Shown here: positions 13,845 to 21,977 of the stretch, one piece after another
Numbering within the stretch: position 1 is the stretch's first letter
Layout: each line of letters opens with the position of its first letter
NCBI GenBank assembly: GCA_016936695.1
Contig: JAFGXK010000247.1
Coordinates: 1-21,977, forward strand
DNA length: 21,977 nucleotides
Reading direction: 5' to 3'
DNA from: Bacteroidales bacterium
Lineage (GTDB): Bacteria > Bacteroidota > Bacteroidia > Bacteroidales > VadinHA17
The notes under the pieces: model-generated
Told to the model about the DNA's origin: nothing
Databases searched by the model: none
The model's input: the letters and a program-made list of their open reading frames with translations, nothing else
Position numbers and translations under genes: made by a program

Positions 13845-16800
13845 TTAAAAGTCCTCATGCCATTTTGAACGGTCGGGAGGAGCCGGGACAGTGACTTTTT
13901 TTACCGGTTTTTCATTCAGCTCCTTCAGGAGTACTTCCACTGCTTTTTCAACGCTGGGATCCATTCCTTTTACCAGTTGTTCGGGACGGTCAACAACCTC
14001 GATGTCGGGAGATACTCCGATACCTTCGATTATCCATCCTTCTTCCTTGTCGAATATCCCGAACCGCGGAACGGAGATATTGCCTCCATCAACAAGCCGG
14101 GCATTGCCGGATATCCCTACCAGGCCTCCCCAAGTGCGGGTACCGATAAGCTTCCCGAGTCCGAGTTTTTTGAAGAAGTAGGGGAATGCATCTCCCCCGG
14201 ATGATGAGTATCCGTTAACCAGCATTACCTTTGGCCCGTCGTGGGCGATAGCAGGCGATTTCCCCGGCTGCAGGCCGTTCTGATGCCAGTAAACCAAAGT
14301 GTGGCGGTCGAGAAGGTCGGCCATCCTGTCGGGTATAAAACCTCCTCCGTTGTAGCGTTCATCTATAATAAGGGCCTCCTTGTTCCAGTAGGTATACATG
14401 CCATGGAACAATTCCCTGTTTCCTTCAGTTGATGTGTTTGGCACATGGATATAGCCGATCCTGCCTCCTGAAAGCTTATCAACCATCGCCCGTCTTTCGT
14501 TTACCCAGTTGAAATATCTGAGCTCGAGCTCGCTTGCGATTGGTTTTATAATGCTGGTTCTGGCTCCATCAGGGGATGGTTTGGAATTGACTTTTATCTC
14601 GACAGGTTTTCCTGCCTTGTTTTCAAGGAAGAGATAAGGATTTGCCGAAGTGGTAACATCCTTGCCGTCGATGCTTATCAGGTAGTCTCCTTCCTTAACT
14701 TCAACCCCCATTTCTGTTAGTGGTGAACGTCGGGCTTCATTCCAGCTTTCACCCTGGAGTATCTTCGTTATTCTGAAGCGGCCTGATGCGTCATCTGCGG
14801 TCAGATCGGCTCCAAACAGGCCGTTGTTTATTCTTTTTACGTTATCGAAATCTCCCCAGTCGACATAACTGTGACCGGTGTTGCTTTCGGCCATTATTTC
14901 ATTCAGAATGTAGTCGAGGTCGGCCCTGTGGCTTACAAACGGAAGAAGTGCACTGTATCTTTCTTTCATTTCAGGCCAGTTAACGCCGTGGATGTTGTTA
15001 ACATAGAAGAAGTCACGGAAGATTCTCCAGGCATCGGTGTAGATCTGATTCCATTCCTTCCGGGGATCGATTTTCATCTCAAGTCCGTCGAGATTTAGTT
15101 TTCCTGCTCCGGCCTTCTGTCCAGGGGTAAGCTTGATAATGCCGAAATCGGGTCCGGAACGGTACATTGCCATCTTCCCGTCGGCAGTAATGGATGCCGA
15201 CATTGCCCGGTCGAGTATCTCTTCATTTTTTTCTTCCTCTATATTGTACTTCATTAGTTTTCCGTCGTTCATGAAGATCAGCCCGCCATCGGCAGCGCCG
15301 ACTATCCTGTATTCTCCTGCTTCACCCGGAAGGGCGGTCACGCGGTTGTTTATCCCGTTGAAATCGATTTCCACCTTTACCTTTTTTCCCTCTGCAGGAG
15401 TTTCTTCCTCCGGTTTGGCCTTTTTTGATTTTGTATCCTTAGCTGCAGGTGCTGCCTCCTTTTCCTCCTTCACCGGTTCAGTATCGTTCTTGTCCTTGAA
15501 AAGTTTGGGGCTTTTGGGAGTAAGCGCCATAGCATAGAGACGGGTTGCCTTGTCATAGATATAGTCGAAGTCGAAGCTCGAAAATGAAAGATTGTAATCA
15601 CGGGCTGAAGCAAAGAATATATAATTGCCATCGAGGCTGAAGACCGGACTGTCGTCGGCGAATGTGCCGTCGGTAAGCTGATGTCTGGTCCCTGCCGGGA
15701 TGTCGTAAACCCAGATCGCAGATTTTTCGTTTTCTCCCTCTTTAGTGTAGGTTATCCAGCGAGAGTCGGGAGAAAAGCTGTAGCTTCTGATTTCGTTTGA
15801 GGTCGCCTGATCGACATCGGTAATCTTCCCGGTAGAAGCTTCAATGAGCCGTAGTTTCATTGTTCTGTCGAAGAACAAAAGATGGCGGCTGTCGGGCGAC
15901 CATTGCGGCTGGTATTTCCAGGCTGCCGATTTGAATGTTACCTGGCGTGGTTCTGCCCCTTTCTTGTTTTCAATTATCCAGAGTTCATATTCCCCTGTCT
16001 TGTCGGAGTAGTATGAGATATACTTTCCATCTGGCGACCAGGCCGGAAATACTTCACGGATGCCCTGTGTTTCTGTAAGGTTTTCGGTAATCCCGTTTTC
16101 AGCAGGCACCGAGAAGATGTCGCCCCTTGCGTCGAAGAGCGCCCGTTTGCCGGTGGGAGAGACGGCACCGCTGTGAATGTCGTCCTTTACATTCTTATAA
16201 TACGGCACCAGATTGGGATTGTCGAAATTGATATTCACTTTCACTTTTTCCGATTGCCCCGACTGCAGGTTGAGGCGGTAGATGTAACCACCGTTTTCGT
16301 AAACAAGCTGATCTCCGTTCCCCGATGGCCACATGACGTCGAAATCGGTGTGCCTGGTAATCTGTGAGGTTTCCTTTGTAACCGTGTTGAATTTCCAGAT
16401 ATTGAGCTTCAGGTCGCGGTCGGAGGCAAAGAAGATATTGTCGCCCGACCATGTCGGAATCTGGTCAGTCCCTTCGAAATCGGTTATCTGCTCCGAGGTG
16501 TTTGCTTTCAGGTCATAGATCCAGAGGTCGGTTGCCCTTCCTCCCTTGTAGCGTTTCCAGTTCCTGAATTCGCGGTCGACCGGTGTAAAAACGATTTTCG
16601 ATCCGTCGGGTGAAAGAACACCGAATCCTCCGTTGACTATCTGAAGCGGTTTTTCAAAAAGGCCGTCAAGGCCTACCAGGAAATATTTCCCCTGGCGTTC
16701 TCCGAATTCAGTCCGGGCCGAACGTATCAGAATCTGTTTGCTGTCGGTTGTCCAGTCCAGCACCGCATTGTCCCAGCCTCCCCTTGGAGGCATTACACCC

Positions 16801-17129
16801 ACCGAGTTGTACCAGGTTAGCTGTCTGGGGACTCCTCCGTTTGACGGGATTACGAAGATCTGGCGGCTTCCTGAATATTCACCCGAAAAGGCTATCCACT
16901 GACCGTCGGGCGAGATTTTCGGAAAGAGTTCGAGGCCGTCATGGGAAGTCAGTCGGCGGGCTTCGCCCCCTGATGAGCTGACAGTCCAGATATCACCTGC
17001 ATAAACAAAAGCAATAAGATCCTTATTGATATCCGGGAATCTGAGGAGTCTTACATCTTCATCCGCGGAGGCTGTCATAAAGGCGCCCAGCCCAAAAAGG
17101 GAAAGTGTGATGTGTCTAATTATTTTCAT
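13845..17129 (-). CDS. Tricorn-like protease, S41 family, exported
   Basis: A 1094-aa protein with a signal peptide (about 1-22), two beta-propeller regions, a PDZ domain and an S41 protease core. The first propeller has repeated PD40-type strands such as PKISPDGQWIAFSG and the tricorn hallmark MPPRGGWDNAVLDW. A charged linker rich in Lys, Glu, Ala and Pro at about 545-590 interrupts the second. The PDZ domain lies at about 765-850. The catalytic residues of tricorn protease appear to be conserved: H753 in TGHSYVD, the nucleophile S977 in GYSSSGGDAFP, and E1035 in EGIGVSPDIEV. Homologues cut peptides to short fragments; unlike the archaeal cytosolic enzyme, this one is exported. It starts 42 bp after the cytochrome/sugar dehydrogenase gene on the same strand and may share its transcript. 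A hairpin terminator follows it. Confidence 0.95.
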   Translation of the reverse strand: MKIIRHITLSLFGLGAFMTASADEDVRLLRFPDINKDLIAFVYAGDIWTVSSSGGEARRLTSHDGLELFPKISPDGQWIAFSGEYSGSRQIFVIPSNGGVPRQLTWYNSVGVMPPRGGWDNAVLDWTTDSKQILIRSARTEFGERQGKYFLVGLDGLFEKPLQIVNGGFGVLSPDGSKIVFTPVDREFRNWKRYKGGRATDLWIYDLKANTSEQITDFEGTDQIPTWSGDNIFFASDRDLKLNIWKFNTVTKETSQITRHTDFDVMWPSGNGDQLVYENGGYIYRLNLQSGQSEKVKVNINFDNPNLVPYYKNVKDDIHSGAVSPTGKRALFDARGDIFSVPAENGITENLTETQGIREVFPAWSPDGKYISYYSDKTGEYELWIIENKKGAEPRQVTFKSAAWKYQPQWSPDSRHLLFFDRTMKLRLIEASTGKITDVDQATSNEIRSYSFSPDSRWITYTKEGENEKSAIWVYDIPAGTRHQLTDGTFADDSPVFSLDGNYIFFASARDYNLSFSSFDFDYIYDKATRLYAMALTPKSPKLFKDKNDTEPVKEEKEAAPAAKDTKSKKAKPEEETPAEGKKVKVEIDFNGINNRVTALPGEAGEYRIVGAADGGLIFMNDGKLMKYNIEEEKNEEILDRAMSASITADGKMAMYRSGPDFGIIKLTPGQKAGAGKLNLDGLEMKIDPRKEWNQIYTDAWRIFRDFFYVNNIHGVNWPEMKERYSALLPFVSHRADLDYILNEIMAESNTGHSYVDWGDFDNVKRINNGLFGADLTADDASGRFRITKILQGESWNEARRSPLTEMGVEVKEGDYLISIDGKDVTTSANPYLFLENKAGKPVEIKVNSKPSPDGARTSIIKPIASELELRYFNWVNERRAMVDKLSGGRIGYIHVPNTSTEGNRELFHGMYTYWNKEALIIDERYNGGGFIPDRMADLLDRHTLVYWHQNGLQPGKSPAIAHDGPKVMLVNGYSSSGGDAFPYFFKKLGLGKLIGTRTWGGLVGISGNARLVDGGNISVPRFGIFDKEEGWIIEGIGVSPDIEVVDRPEQLVKGMDPSVEKAVEVLLKELNEKPVKKVTVPAPPDRSKWHEDF

Positions 17130-17171
17130 GTGCTATAGGGTTTTGTGATTTGTAACTTGTTTCTGATGTGT

Positions 17172-18596
17172 CTATTCAACAGGAATAAGACGCATGATTG
17201 TCCCGGGTGTTTCAGTTGCAAAATAAATAAATCCGTCAGGTCCCATCACCACGTTTCTTACCCGTCCGACTCCCTCGAGTAGAGGTTCACGGTGAAGTAC
17301 CCGGTCATTTTTCAGGACCACCCTTTCCAGGTGTTTCAGGGGCAGGGAGCCGAGCATAATATTGTTTTTCCAGTTCTTGTAACGGTCGCCTGTGACGAAG
17401 GTCATGCCGCACGGACCTATTGACGGAAGCCAGTAGAAAACCGGTTGTTCCATTCCTTCCTTTTCCGACAGAGGAGTAAGTATTGTTCCGTCGTAGTTGA
17501 TCCCGTAGCATATCACGGGCCATCCGTAATTAAGGCCGGGTTTGATAAGATTCAGTTCGTCGCCTCCCCTTGGCCCATGCTCCGAAATCCACAGCTTTCC
17601 GGTAAGAGGATCAATACAGGTGCCCTGTGGATTCCGGTGGCCGTAGCTGTAGATCGATTTGATGGCTCCGGGTGTGTTTACGAACGGATTGTCGGGAGGT
17701 ATTGTACCGTCATCCTTAAGGCGGTGTATCTTCCCGTTTGTATTGTCGAGTTTCTGAGGGAAATCGAAATGCTGGCCCCTGTCGCCGTTCCCGAAGAAGA
17801 TATGTCCTTTATTGTCAAATGCGATTTTACATCCGAAATGGTAGTTCCTGTCGGTTTCGGGGATTCCCCTGTAGATTATCTGCTGATCGGCAAGCGAATT
17901 GCCTTTCAGCCGTGCCCTCATGATGGCTGTGTTTCCGACAGGCTTAGGGCCCGTATTGTTTAAATAAGAGTATGAAAAGTATATCCATCCATTTCTGTCA
18001 TAATCGGGATGAAGGCAGACATCCAGCAGTCCTCCCTGGCCGATGGCCATTACCTGGGGAACACCGCCGACCGGAGGGGAAAGCTTCCCTTCGGAAAATA
18101 GATGAAGAGTCCCGGCACGTTCGGTTATGAGCATTCTGCCGTCGGGAAGGAAGGCCAGTCCCCAGGGAACATTAAGCCCTTTCACCACTGTGTCGACAAC
18201 AAATTTCTGAACCTCCGATTCGATGATCCCTCCGGGAGTAACAGCCGGCTTCAGGTTATCCCTGTTTTCGGGAATACCTTTCTTGACGTAAACAGCAAGA
18301 TCTTCTATCTCGGCATCGCTGAACGTTTTTTCAAACGAAGGCATTCCTATTGTCAGAATGCCTGATTTAATGCTGCGGAAGACAGAAGCCGTGCCTTCCT
18401 CGTCCATCCAGGCTTTAGCCGCGAACTTCTCGAGGTTGGCGCCGTGACAGCCGGCACAATACTTCTGGTAATTTTGCGAAGCGGAGTTTTGCTCCTGGAT
18501 CCTTTCCCCGGTGCCGGGACACGATGATCCCGAAACCAGAAATGCTCCGGCAACTGCCACTGCAATAACGACCGGAATGATCTTCCTTGTTCTCAT
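17172..18596 (-). CDS. Cytochrome c / PQQ-dependent sugar dehydrogenase (GSDH family) fusion
   Basis: A 474-aa exported protein. The N-terminus is hydrophobic (residues 6-22) and ends in GSSC with C26, a loose lipobox, so it may be a lipoprotein. Residues about 38-112 form a cytochrome c domain with the heme site CAGCH (C47, C50, H51) and a probable axial Met in GMPSF (M85). From about 137 onward it is a six-bladed GSDH/YliI-type propeller. The signatures are NVPWGLAFLPDGRMLITER, YHFG with the likely catalytic H253, and EHGPRGGDELNLI followed by LNYGWP (about 338-357). The family oxidises sugars with PQQ, and the fused cytochrome would take the electrons. Substrate and PQQ source are not visible here. 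It probably leads a two-gene unit with the tricorn-like protease. Confidence 0.93.
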   Translation of the reverse strand: MRTRKIIPVVIAVAVAGAFLVSGSSCPGTGERIQEQNSASQNYQKYCAGCHGANLEKFAAKAWMDEEGTASVFRSIKSGILTIGMPSFEKTFSDAEIEDLAVYVKKGIPENRDNLKPAVTPGGIIESEVQKFVVDTVVKGLNVPWGLAFLPDGRMLITERAGTLHLFSEGKLSPPVGGVPQVMAIGQGGLLDVCLHPDYDRNGWIYFSYSYLNNTGPKPVGNTAIMRARLKGNSLADQQIIYRGIPETDRNYHFGCKIAFDNKGHIFFGNGDRGQHFDFPQKLDNTNGKIHRLKDDGTIPPDNPFVNTPGAIKSIYSYGHRNPQGTCIDPLTGKLWISEHGPRGGDELNLIKPGLNYGWPVICYGINYDGTILTPLSEKEGMEQPVFYWLPSIGPCGMTFVTGDRYKNWKNNIMLGSLPLKHLERVVLKNDRVLHREPLLEGVGRVRNVVMGPDGFIYFATETPGTIMRLIPVE

Positions 18597-18777
18597 GGGC
18601 GGTCTGTTTGTTTTAATGGCTTAAGATAAAAAATTAATTCCATTTAACGGTTTGCAGGAAATTAATATCGAGATTGCGTGGGATGGATTGTAGTCAGGGA
18701 TTTGTCCCGAACGGCAGATGAGCAACGTTTATTTCAGCTGAAAAAATAGTTGACATAAATTATTTTACATATTATAG

Positions 18778-18785
18778 TAACTTTA
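18778..18785 (+). promoter_or_regulatory. Candidate -7 box for the plus-strand gene pair at 18804
   Basis: TAACTTTA matches TAnnTTTR and lies 18 bp before the proposed TTG start at 18804. A TTG at 18750-18752 is 25 bp upstream of it, longer than usual for a -33 element. The whole gap 18597-18803 also has to hold the promoter of the divergent dehydrogenase gene, for which no clear box was seen. Confidence 0.4.
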
Positions 18786-18803
18786 AAACATTGAACCAAA
18801 CCC

Positions 18804-19532
18804 TTGACCGTGCCCAGGAAGAGAAGAGTGTGGCTGTTGCTGCTATTTATTATTTTCAGGATTGCATTTCAGGTTCCCGCAGAGGCTTCGTCTCACTCAT
18901 TTCCGGGAAATCAGGAATCCAGATCGCGTGATTCAATTGAGAAACAGATACTTTTCAATGGCAAAATCTGGATTAACCTCTATCAGATAACGGAGGGGCA
19001 CCAGTTCTTTTCTTCCAGGGATTTTCTTAAGGGATCAGTAAGCATGAGCGGCAAAACATTCGCGGATCCTGTTTTAAGATTTAAGCTCGATCTTGTCAAT
19101 GATGAGTTGCTGCTTTCAGCCGATAACAGTACTGTTATCCAGCTCAACAAGGAGATGGTGGATTTTTTCACTCTTGAATCTGAAGGCAGGACCTTTCTTT
19201 TTGTGAAGCTTGAGGCCGACAGTGTTAATCCCCTTAACGGATATTATCATGATTTGCATTCCGGACCGACGAAGTTATATGTCAGTTACAGTAAGGAACT
19301 CCGGCTGAGGAGTACTGTGGGTGAACGGGATACCTTCATCCAGTCGCACTCTGTTCATCTGGTCAGGGATGGCGTCGCTTACCGGATAACCGGCAGGGCA
19401 AGTCTTTTGAAGCTTTTGGCCGACAGGAAGATACAGGTCAGAAAGTTCATCAGGGCAGAGAAGATCCGGATATCAAGAAACAATCCCGGAAGTATTGTTC
19501 CCCTTCTGGAGTTCTACGATAGCCTTGAATAA
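18804..19532 (+). CDS. Exported protein of unknown function, co-transcribed with a TonB-dependent receptor
   Basis: A 242-aa protein beginning with a non-ATG start: TTG at 18804, or GTG at 18810. The reading frame is closed just upstream by a TGA at 18792. The N-terminus is a signal peptide (basic RKRR, then LLLLFIIFRIAF, cleaved near AEA). The mature protein has alternating beta-type strands, for example GSVSMSGKTFADPVLRFKLD and DELLLSADN. It ends in a basic segment KIQVRKFIRAEKIRISR and the motif VPLLEFYDSLE. There is no cysteine, membrane anchor or FecR-like signature. It ends 13 bp before the TonB receptor gene, so the two are almost certainly co-transcribed and the product may be a periplasmic or outer-membrane partner of the receptor. 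I do not recognise a named family. Confidence 0.8.
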   Translation: MTVPRKRRVWLLLLFIIFRIAFQVPAEASSHSFPGNQESRSRDSIEKQILFNGKIWINLYQITEGHQFFSSRDFLKGSVSMSGKTFADPVLRFKLDLVNDELLLSADNSTVIQLNKEMVDFFTLESEGRTFLFVKLEADSVNPLNGYYHDLHSGPTKLYVSYSKELRLRSTVGERDTFIQSHSVHLVRDGVAYRITGRASLLKLLADRKIQVRKFIRAEKIRISRNNPGSIVPLLEFYDSLE

Positions 19533-19545
19533 CAGATAAGCAAGA

Positions 19546-21977
19546 ATGAAGTCACGGTTCCTCATAATGATCATTTTACTTTTCTCATCCGGCTTTCTGA
19601 CTGCCCAGGATGATAAGATGATCACATTCAGGTGTGACAACATATCGTTCAGGGAGTTTGCAGCAAAGGCCGAAAGCATTCTGCCTGTGAGGTTTTTCTT
19701 CAGGGATGAGTGGATCAGCGATCTCAGAGTGACAGTGTCAGGAGAGGACATAAGGCTTACCGACCTGCTGGATGATCTCTTCAGAGGTTCGTCTTTATAT
19801 TATTACATCGACGAGAAATGGAATGTCTATATCACCAGGGACTTTACAGTAAAGGTGACAGATACCGGGCCGGATGATGACAAACAGTTTCTGGCTCCCT
19901 CCGATTTTCAGAGTTCTGCTGAAAGCACTATTCCTTCGGGCAACCTGGTTGTTGAAATAGGGGATCCATCGGTGAGTCAGGCCGGAGGGAATGCGGTTGT
20001 GTCGGGTTATATTACCGATGCCGCATCCAGGGAGCCAGTTGCAGGAGCTACCATTTTTGTCCGGGATCTTTCTGTCGGTGCAATTTCGGATGGATACGGC
20101 CATTATTCTCTGAGTTTGCCCCGAGGATTGCATCAGGTAAGGTTCTCGTTCATCGGCATGAAGGAACGGACCATCGATCTCCGTCTTAACGGCAGTGGTG
20201 AAATGAACATTGAGATGTCGGGAACCCTCATTCCTTTGAAGGAGACTGTCATATCCGCATCCAGGGACAACAGCATGATTCAGAGGCTGGGAGTTGGAAT
20301 AGAGAGGGTTAATATGACCTCATTCAGGCTGTTTGCAGGGTCATTGGGGGAATCGGACATTTTCAGGAATTTTCTTATGAGGCCCGGGGTCTTATCTGTT
20401 GGCGAAGGTTCGGCGGGTTATAATGTCAGAGGCGGCTCTGCCGACCAGAACCTGATACTGCTTTATGATGCGCCCATTTACAACCCGTCTCATTTCTTCG
20501 GCTTCTTTTCCTCTGTTAATTCCGACATCATCAGGGATGTAACCCTTTACAAGGGAGGTATTCCGAGCCGTTACGGAGGCAGGGTCTCATCGGTGATGAA
20601 TATTGAAACAAAGGAGGGCTCCCGCAGTGAATTTGCAGGCAAGGCAGGGATCAGTCCGGTAACAACTCAGCTGATGATCGAAGGTCCGCTCAAGGAGGAT
20701 ACCCTTTTCTACATGCTTGCAGGCCGGACAACCTATTCCAACTGGGTAAGCGATTACATTGACTACCCTTCGCTGAAAAACAGCAAAGCGTCATTTTATG
20801 ACTTTAACGGAAAGATAACCTACGATATCAACAGGAACAACAAGATTGACCTTTCCTCTTATTTCAGCCACGACTCGTTCAGATTCAATTCAGATACCCT
20901 CTATTCCTACAACAATAACCTGGTGGCTTTGCGGTGGCGCCATTTCTTTTCTCCCGACTTTTTCTCGGTGCTTTCAGTAAACAACAGCAATTACAGATAT
21001 GATATTTCAGGCGATAGGATTATTACAGAGGGTTTCGTTTTATCCCACATTGTAAACAGCACGGGATTAAAGGCAGGGTTCAATTTATACAAGGGCAGGC
21101 ATGAGATTAACTTCGGGCTGGATGCCACCCGATACAATATATCTCCGGGAAATTACAGGCCTTCTTCCGATTCCTCACTTGTTGCTGCCAGGAGTGTTCA
21201 GCAGGATAAGGGCATTGAACCGGCAATCTATTTCGACGACAGGTTCCGTCTGACCGAAAAGATAACTATCGAGGCAGGGATAAGGCTGTCTTCCCTGTTT
21301 GCCTTTGGTCCCAGGACCGTACCGGTTTACGATCCGGCCGTTGCCAGGGGCAGATCATCGATAATAGATACACTCGGATTCAGGAGCGGGAAACTTTACA
21401 GGACCTGGGGAGGGCCGGAATACAGGCTCTCGGTTAATTTCATAACAGGAGACAATAGTTCCATCAAGCTCAATTACAACCGGACGAGGCAATATCTACA
21501 CCTTTTATCAAACACAGCTTCCATTTCTCCTACCGACAACTGGAAGCTCAGCGACTATTATCTGAAGCCTCAGTCAGGAGATCAGTATGCCTTCGGATTC
21601 TATCAGCTTCTTTTCAACGGCAGGGTGGAAACCTCTGTTGAGGTTTACTACAAAAACCTTAAGAACCTGATAGATTTCAAGGGCGGAACGAGGATCATCA
21701 TGAACGAACACATTGAGCAGGATCTTGTTAATGCGGACGGAAAAGCCTATGGGGTTGAATTTATGGTAAGTAAGGAATCAGGCAGGATGAGATGGACTGC
21801 CGGATATACATACTCCAGATCACTCATGAGAAGCACGGGTAAGTTCAGCAGCGAGATAATCAACGACGGCAAGTGGTTCCCTGCAAACTTTGACAAACCG
21901 CATGATCTGTCTGTCACACTGAATTACCTCTCGACTCGCAGGATAAGCCTGTCGGCTGCTTATGCCTACAGTACCGG
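19546..21977 (+). CDS. TonB-dependent outer-membrane receptor with STN and carboxypeptidase-like N-terminal domains, partial at right edge
   Basis: Open from the ATG at 19546 to the right edge, about 810 residues. A signal peptide (1-20) is followed by a secretin/TonB N-terminal (STN) type domain (about 23-97, MITFRCDNISFREFAAKAES...). A carboxypeptidase-regulatory-like beta domain comes next (about 150-225, VSGYITDAASREPVAGATIF), then a TonB-box-like ETVISAS. The plug (about 270-360) has the typical NVRGGSADQNLILLYDAPIY and YKGGIPSRYGGR motifs, and the rest is barrel with many aromatic strand ends. STN domains in this family often signal to an anti-sigma factor, but no FecR or sigma gene lies upstream; the small exported protein stands there instead. 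The substrate is unknown and no SusD-like gene is visible before the edge. The 3' end is missing. Confidence 0.93.
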   Translation, partial: MKSRFLIMIILLFSSGFLTAQDDKMITFRCDNISFREFAAKAESILPVRFFFRDEWISDLRVTVSGEDIRLTDLLDDLFRGSSLYYYIDEKWNVYITRDFTVKVTDTGPDDDKQFLAPSDFQSSAESTIPSGNLVVEIGDPSVSQAGGNAVVSGYITDAASREPVAGATIFVRDLSVGAISDGYGHYSLSLPRGLHQVRFSFIGMKERTIDLRLNGSGEMNIEMSGTLIPLKETVISASRDNSMIQRLGVGIERVNMTSFRLFAGSLGESDIFRNFLMRPGVLSVGEGSAGYNVRGGSADQNLILLYDAPIYNPSHFFGFFSSVNSDIIRDVTLYKGGIPSRYGGRVSSVMNIETKEGSRSEFAGKAGISPVTTQLMIEGPLKEDTLFYMLAGRTTYSNWVSDYIDYPSLKNSKASFYDFNGKITYDINRNNKIDLSSYFSHDSFRFNSDTLYSYNNNLVALRWRHFFSPDFFSVLSVNNSNYRYDISGDRIITEGFVLSHIVNSTGLKAGFNLYKGRHEINFGLDATRYNISPGNYRPSSDSSLVAARSVQQDKGIEPAIYFDDRFRLTEKITIEAGIRLSSLFAFGPRTVPVYDPAVARGRSSIIDTLGFRSGKLYRTWGGPEYRLSVNFITGDNSSIKLNYNRTRQYLHLLSNTASISPTDNWKLSDYYLKPQSGDQYAFGFYQLLFNGRVETSVEVYYKNLKNLIDFKGGTRIIMNEHIEQDLVNADGKAYGVEFMVSKESGRMRWTAGYTYSRSLMRSTGKFSSEIINDGKWFPANFDKPHDLSVTLNYLSTRRISLSAAYAYST

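Noticed and set aside
15133..15537. 134-codon plus-strand ORF inside the tricorn-like gene
   Set aside because: It is a Ser/Phe-rich antisense shadow of the charged linker and second propeller.
17445..17963. 172-codon plus-strand ORF inside the sugar dehydrogenase gene
   Set aside because: It is antisense to a well-supported GSDH domain and shows no recognisable domain or start signal.
18750..18777. Sigma-70-like promoter TTGACA-N17-TATAGT ahead of the 18804 gene
   Set aside because: It resembles an enterobacterial promoter, but the housekeeping sigma factor of Bacteroidota uses TTG/TAnnTTTG, and the region is simply A/T-rich. The overlapping TAACTTTA box is a better candidate.

Overview
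The window looks like a chromosomal segment from a Bacteroidota species, most likely class Bacteroidia. The signs are several TAnnTTTG-type -7 promoter boxes, weak or absent Shine-Dalgarno sequences, and a TonB-dependent receptor with an STN domain and a carboxypeptidase-like N-terminal domain. There are also many small secreted proteins beginning MKK. No tRNA, rRNA, CRISPR array, transposase, integrase or phage gene was seen. The region reads as ordinary core or semi-core chromosome, with a few little-studied families and unusual intergenic repeats.

Layout from left to right. (1) 1-1618, minus: a stand-alone receiver protein followed, with an ATGA overlap, by a membrane histidine kinase that runs off the left edge. 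(2) 1619-2004: a gene-free stretch holding a strong intrinsic terminator and an array of 7-bp repeats. (3) 2005-3998, minus: two exported proteins of unknown function. One is 546 aa with a calcium-loop-like motif, an aromatic block and a QRP-repeat tail; the other is only 78 aa. (4) 4087-6075, minus: a CPA2 (Kef-type) cation/proton antiporter with TrkA domains, divergent from an MFS exporter (6226-7464, plus). The gap between them carries promoters facing both ways. (5) 7461-12497, minus: a probable three-gene operon encoding a calcineurin-like phosphoesterase, SbcD and SbcC, with a good promoter in front. (6) 12615-13676, minus: an exported protein resembling CotH-type kinases. (7) 13845-18596, minus: a cytochrome c/PQQ-type sugar dehydrogenase fusion followed by a tricorn-like S41 protease. 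(8) 18804 to the right edge, plus: a small exported protein of unknown function and a TonB-dependent receptor, probably co-transcribed.

Functionally, SbcC and SbcD should form the Mre11/Rad50-type nuclease, perhaps joined by the third phosphoesterase. The antiporter and MFS exporter are membrane transporters. The dehydrogenase, tricorn protease, CotH-like protein, 546-aa protein and TonB receptor are all exported or in the envelope. The most unusual features are the degenerate heptamer arrays with different consensus sequences in two intergenic gaps (1852-1974 and 4044-4078), with a related hexamer array at 3710-3739. The CotH-like secreted protein and the unknown partner of the TonB receptor also deserve attention. 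No obviously new defence or mobile system was found.
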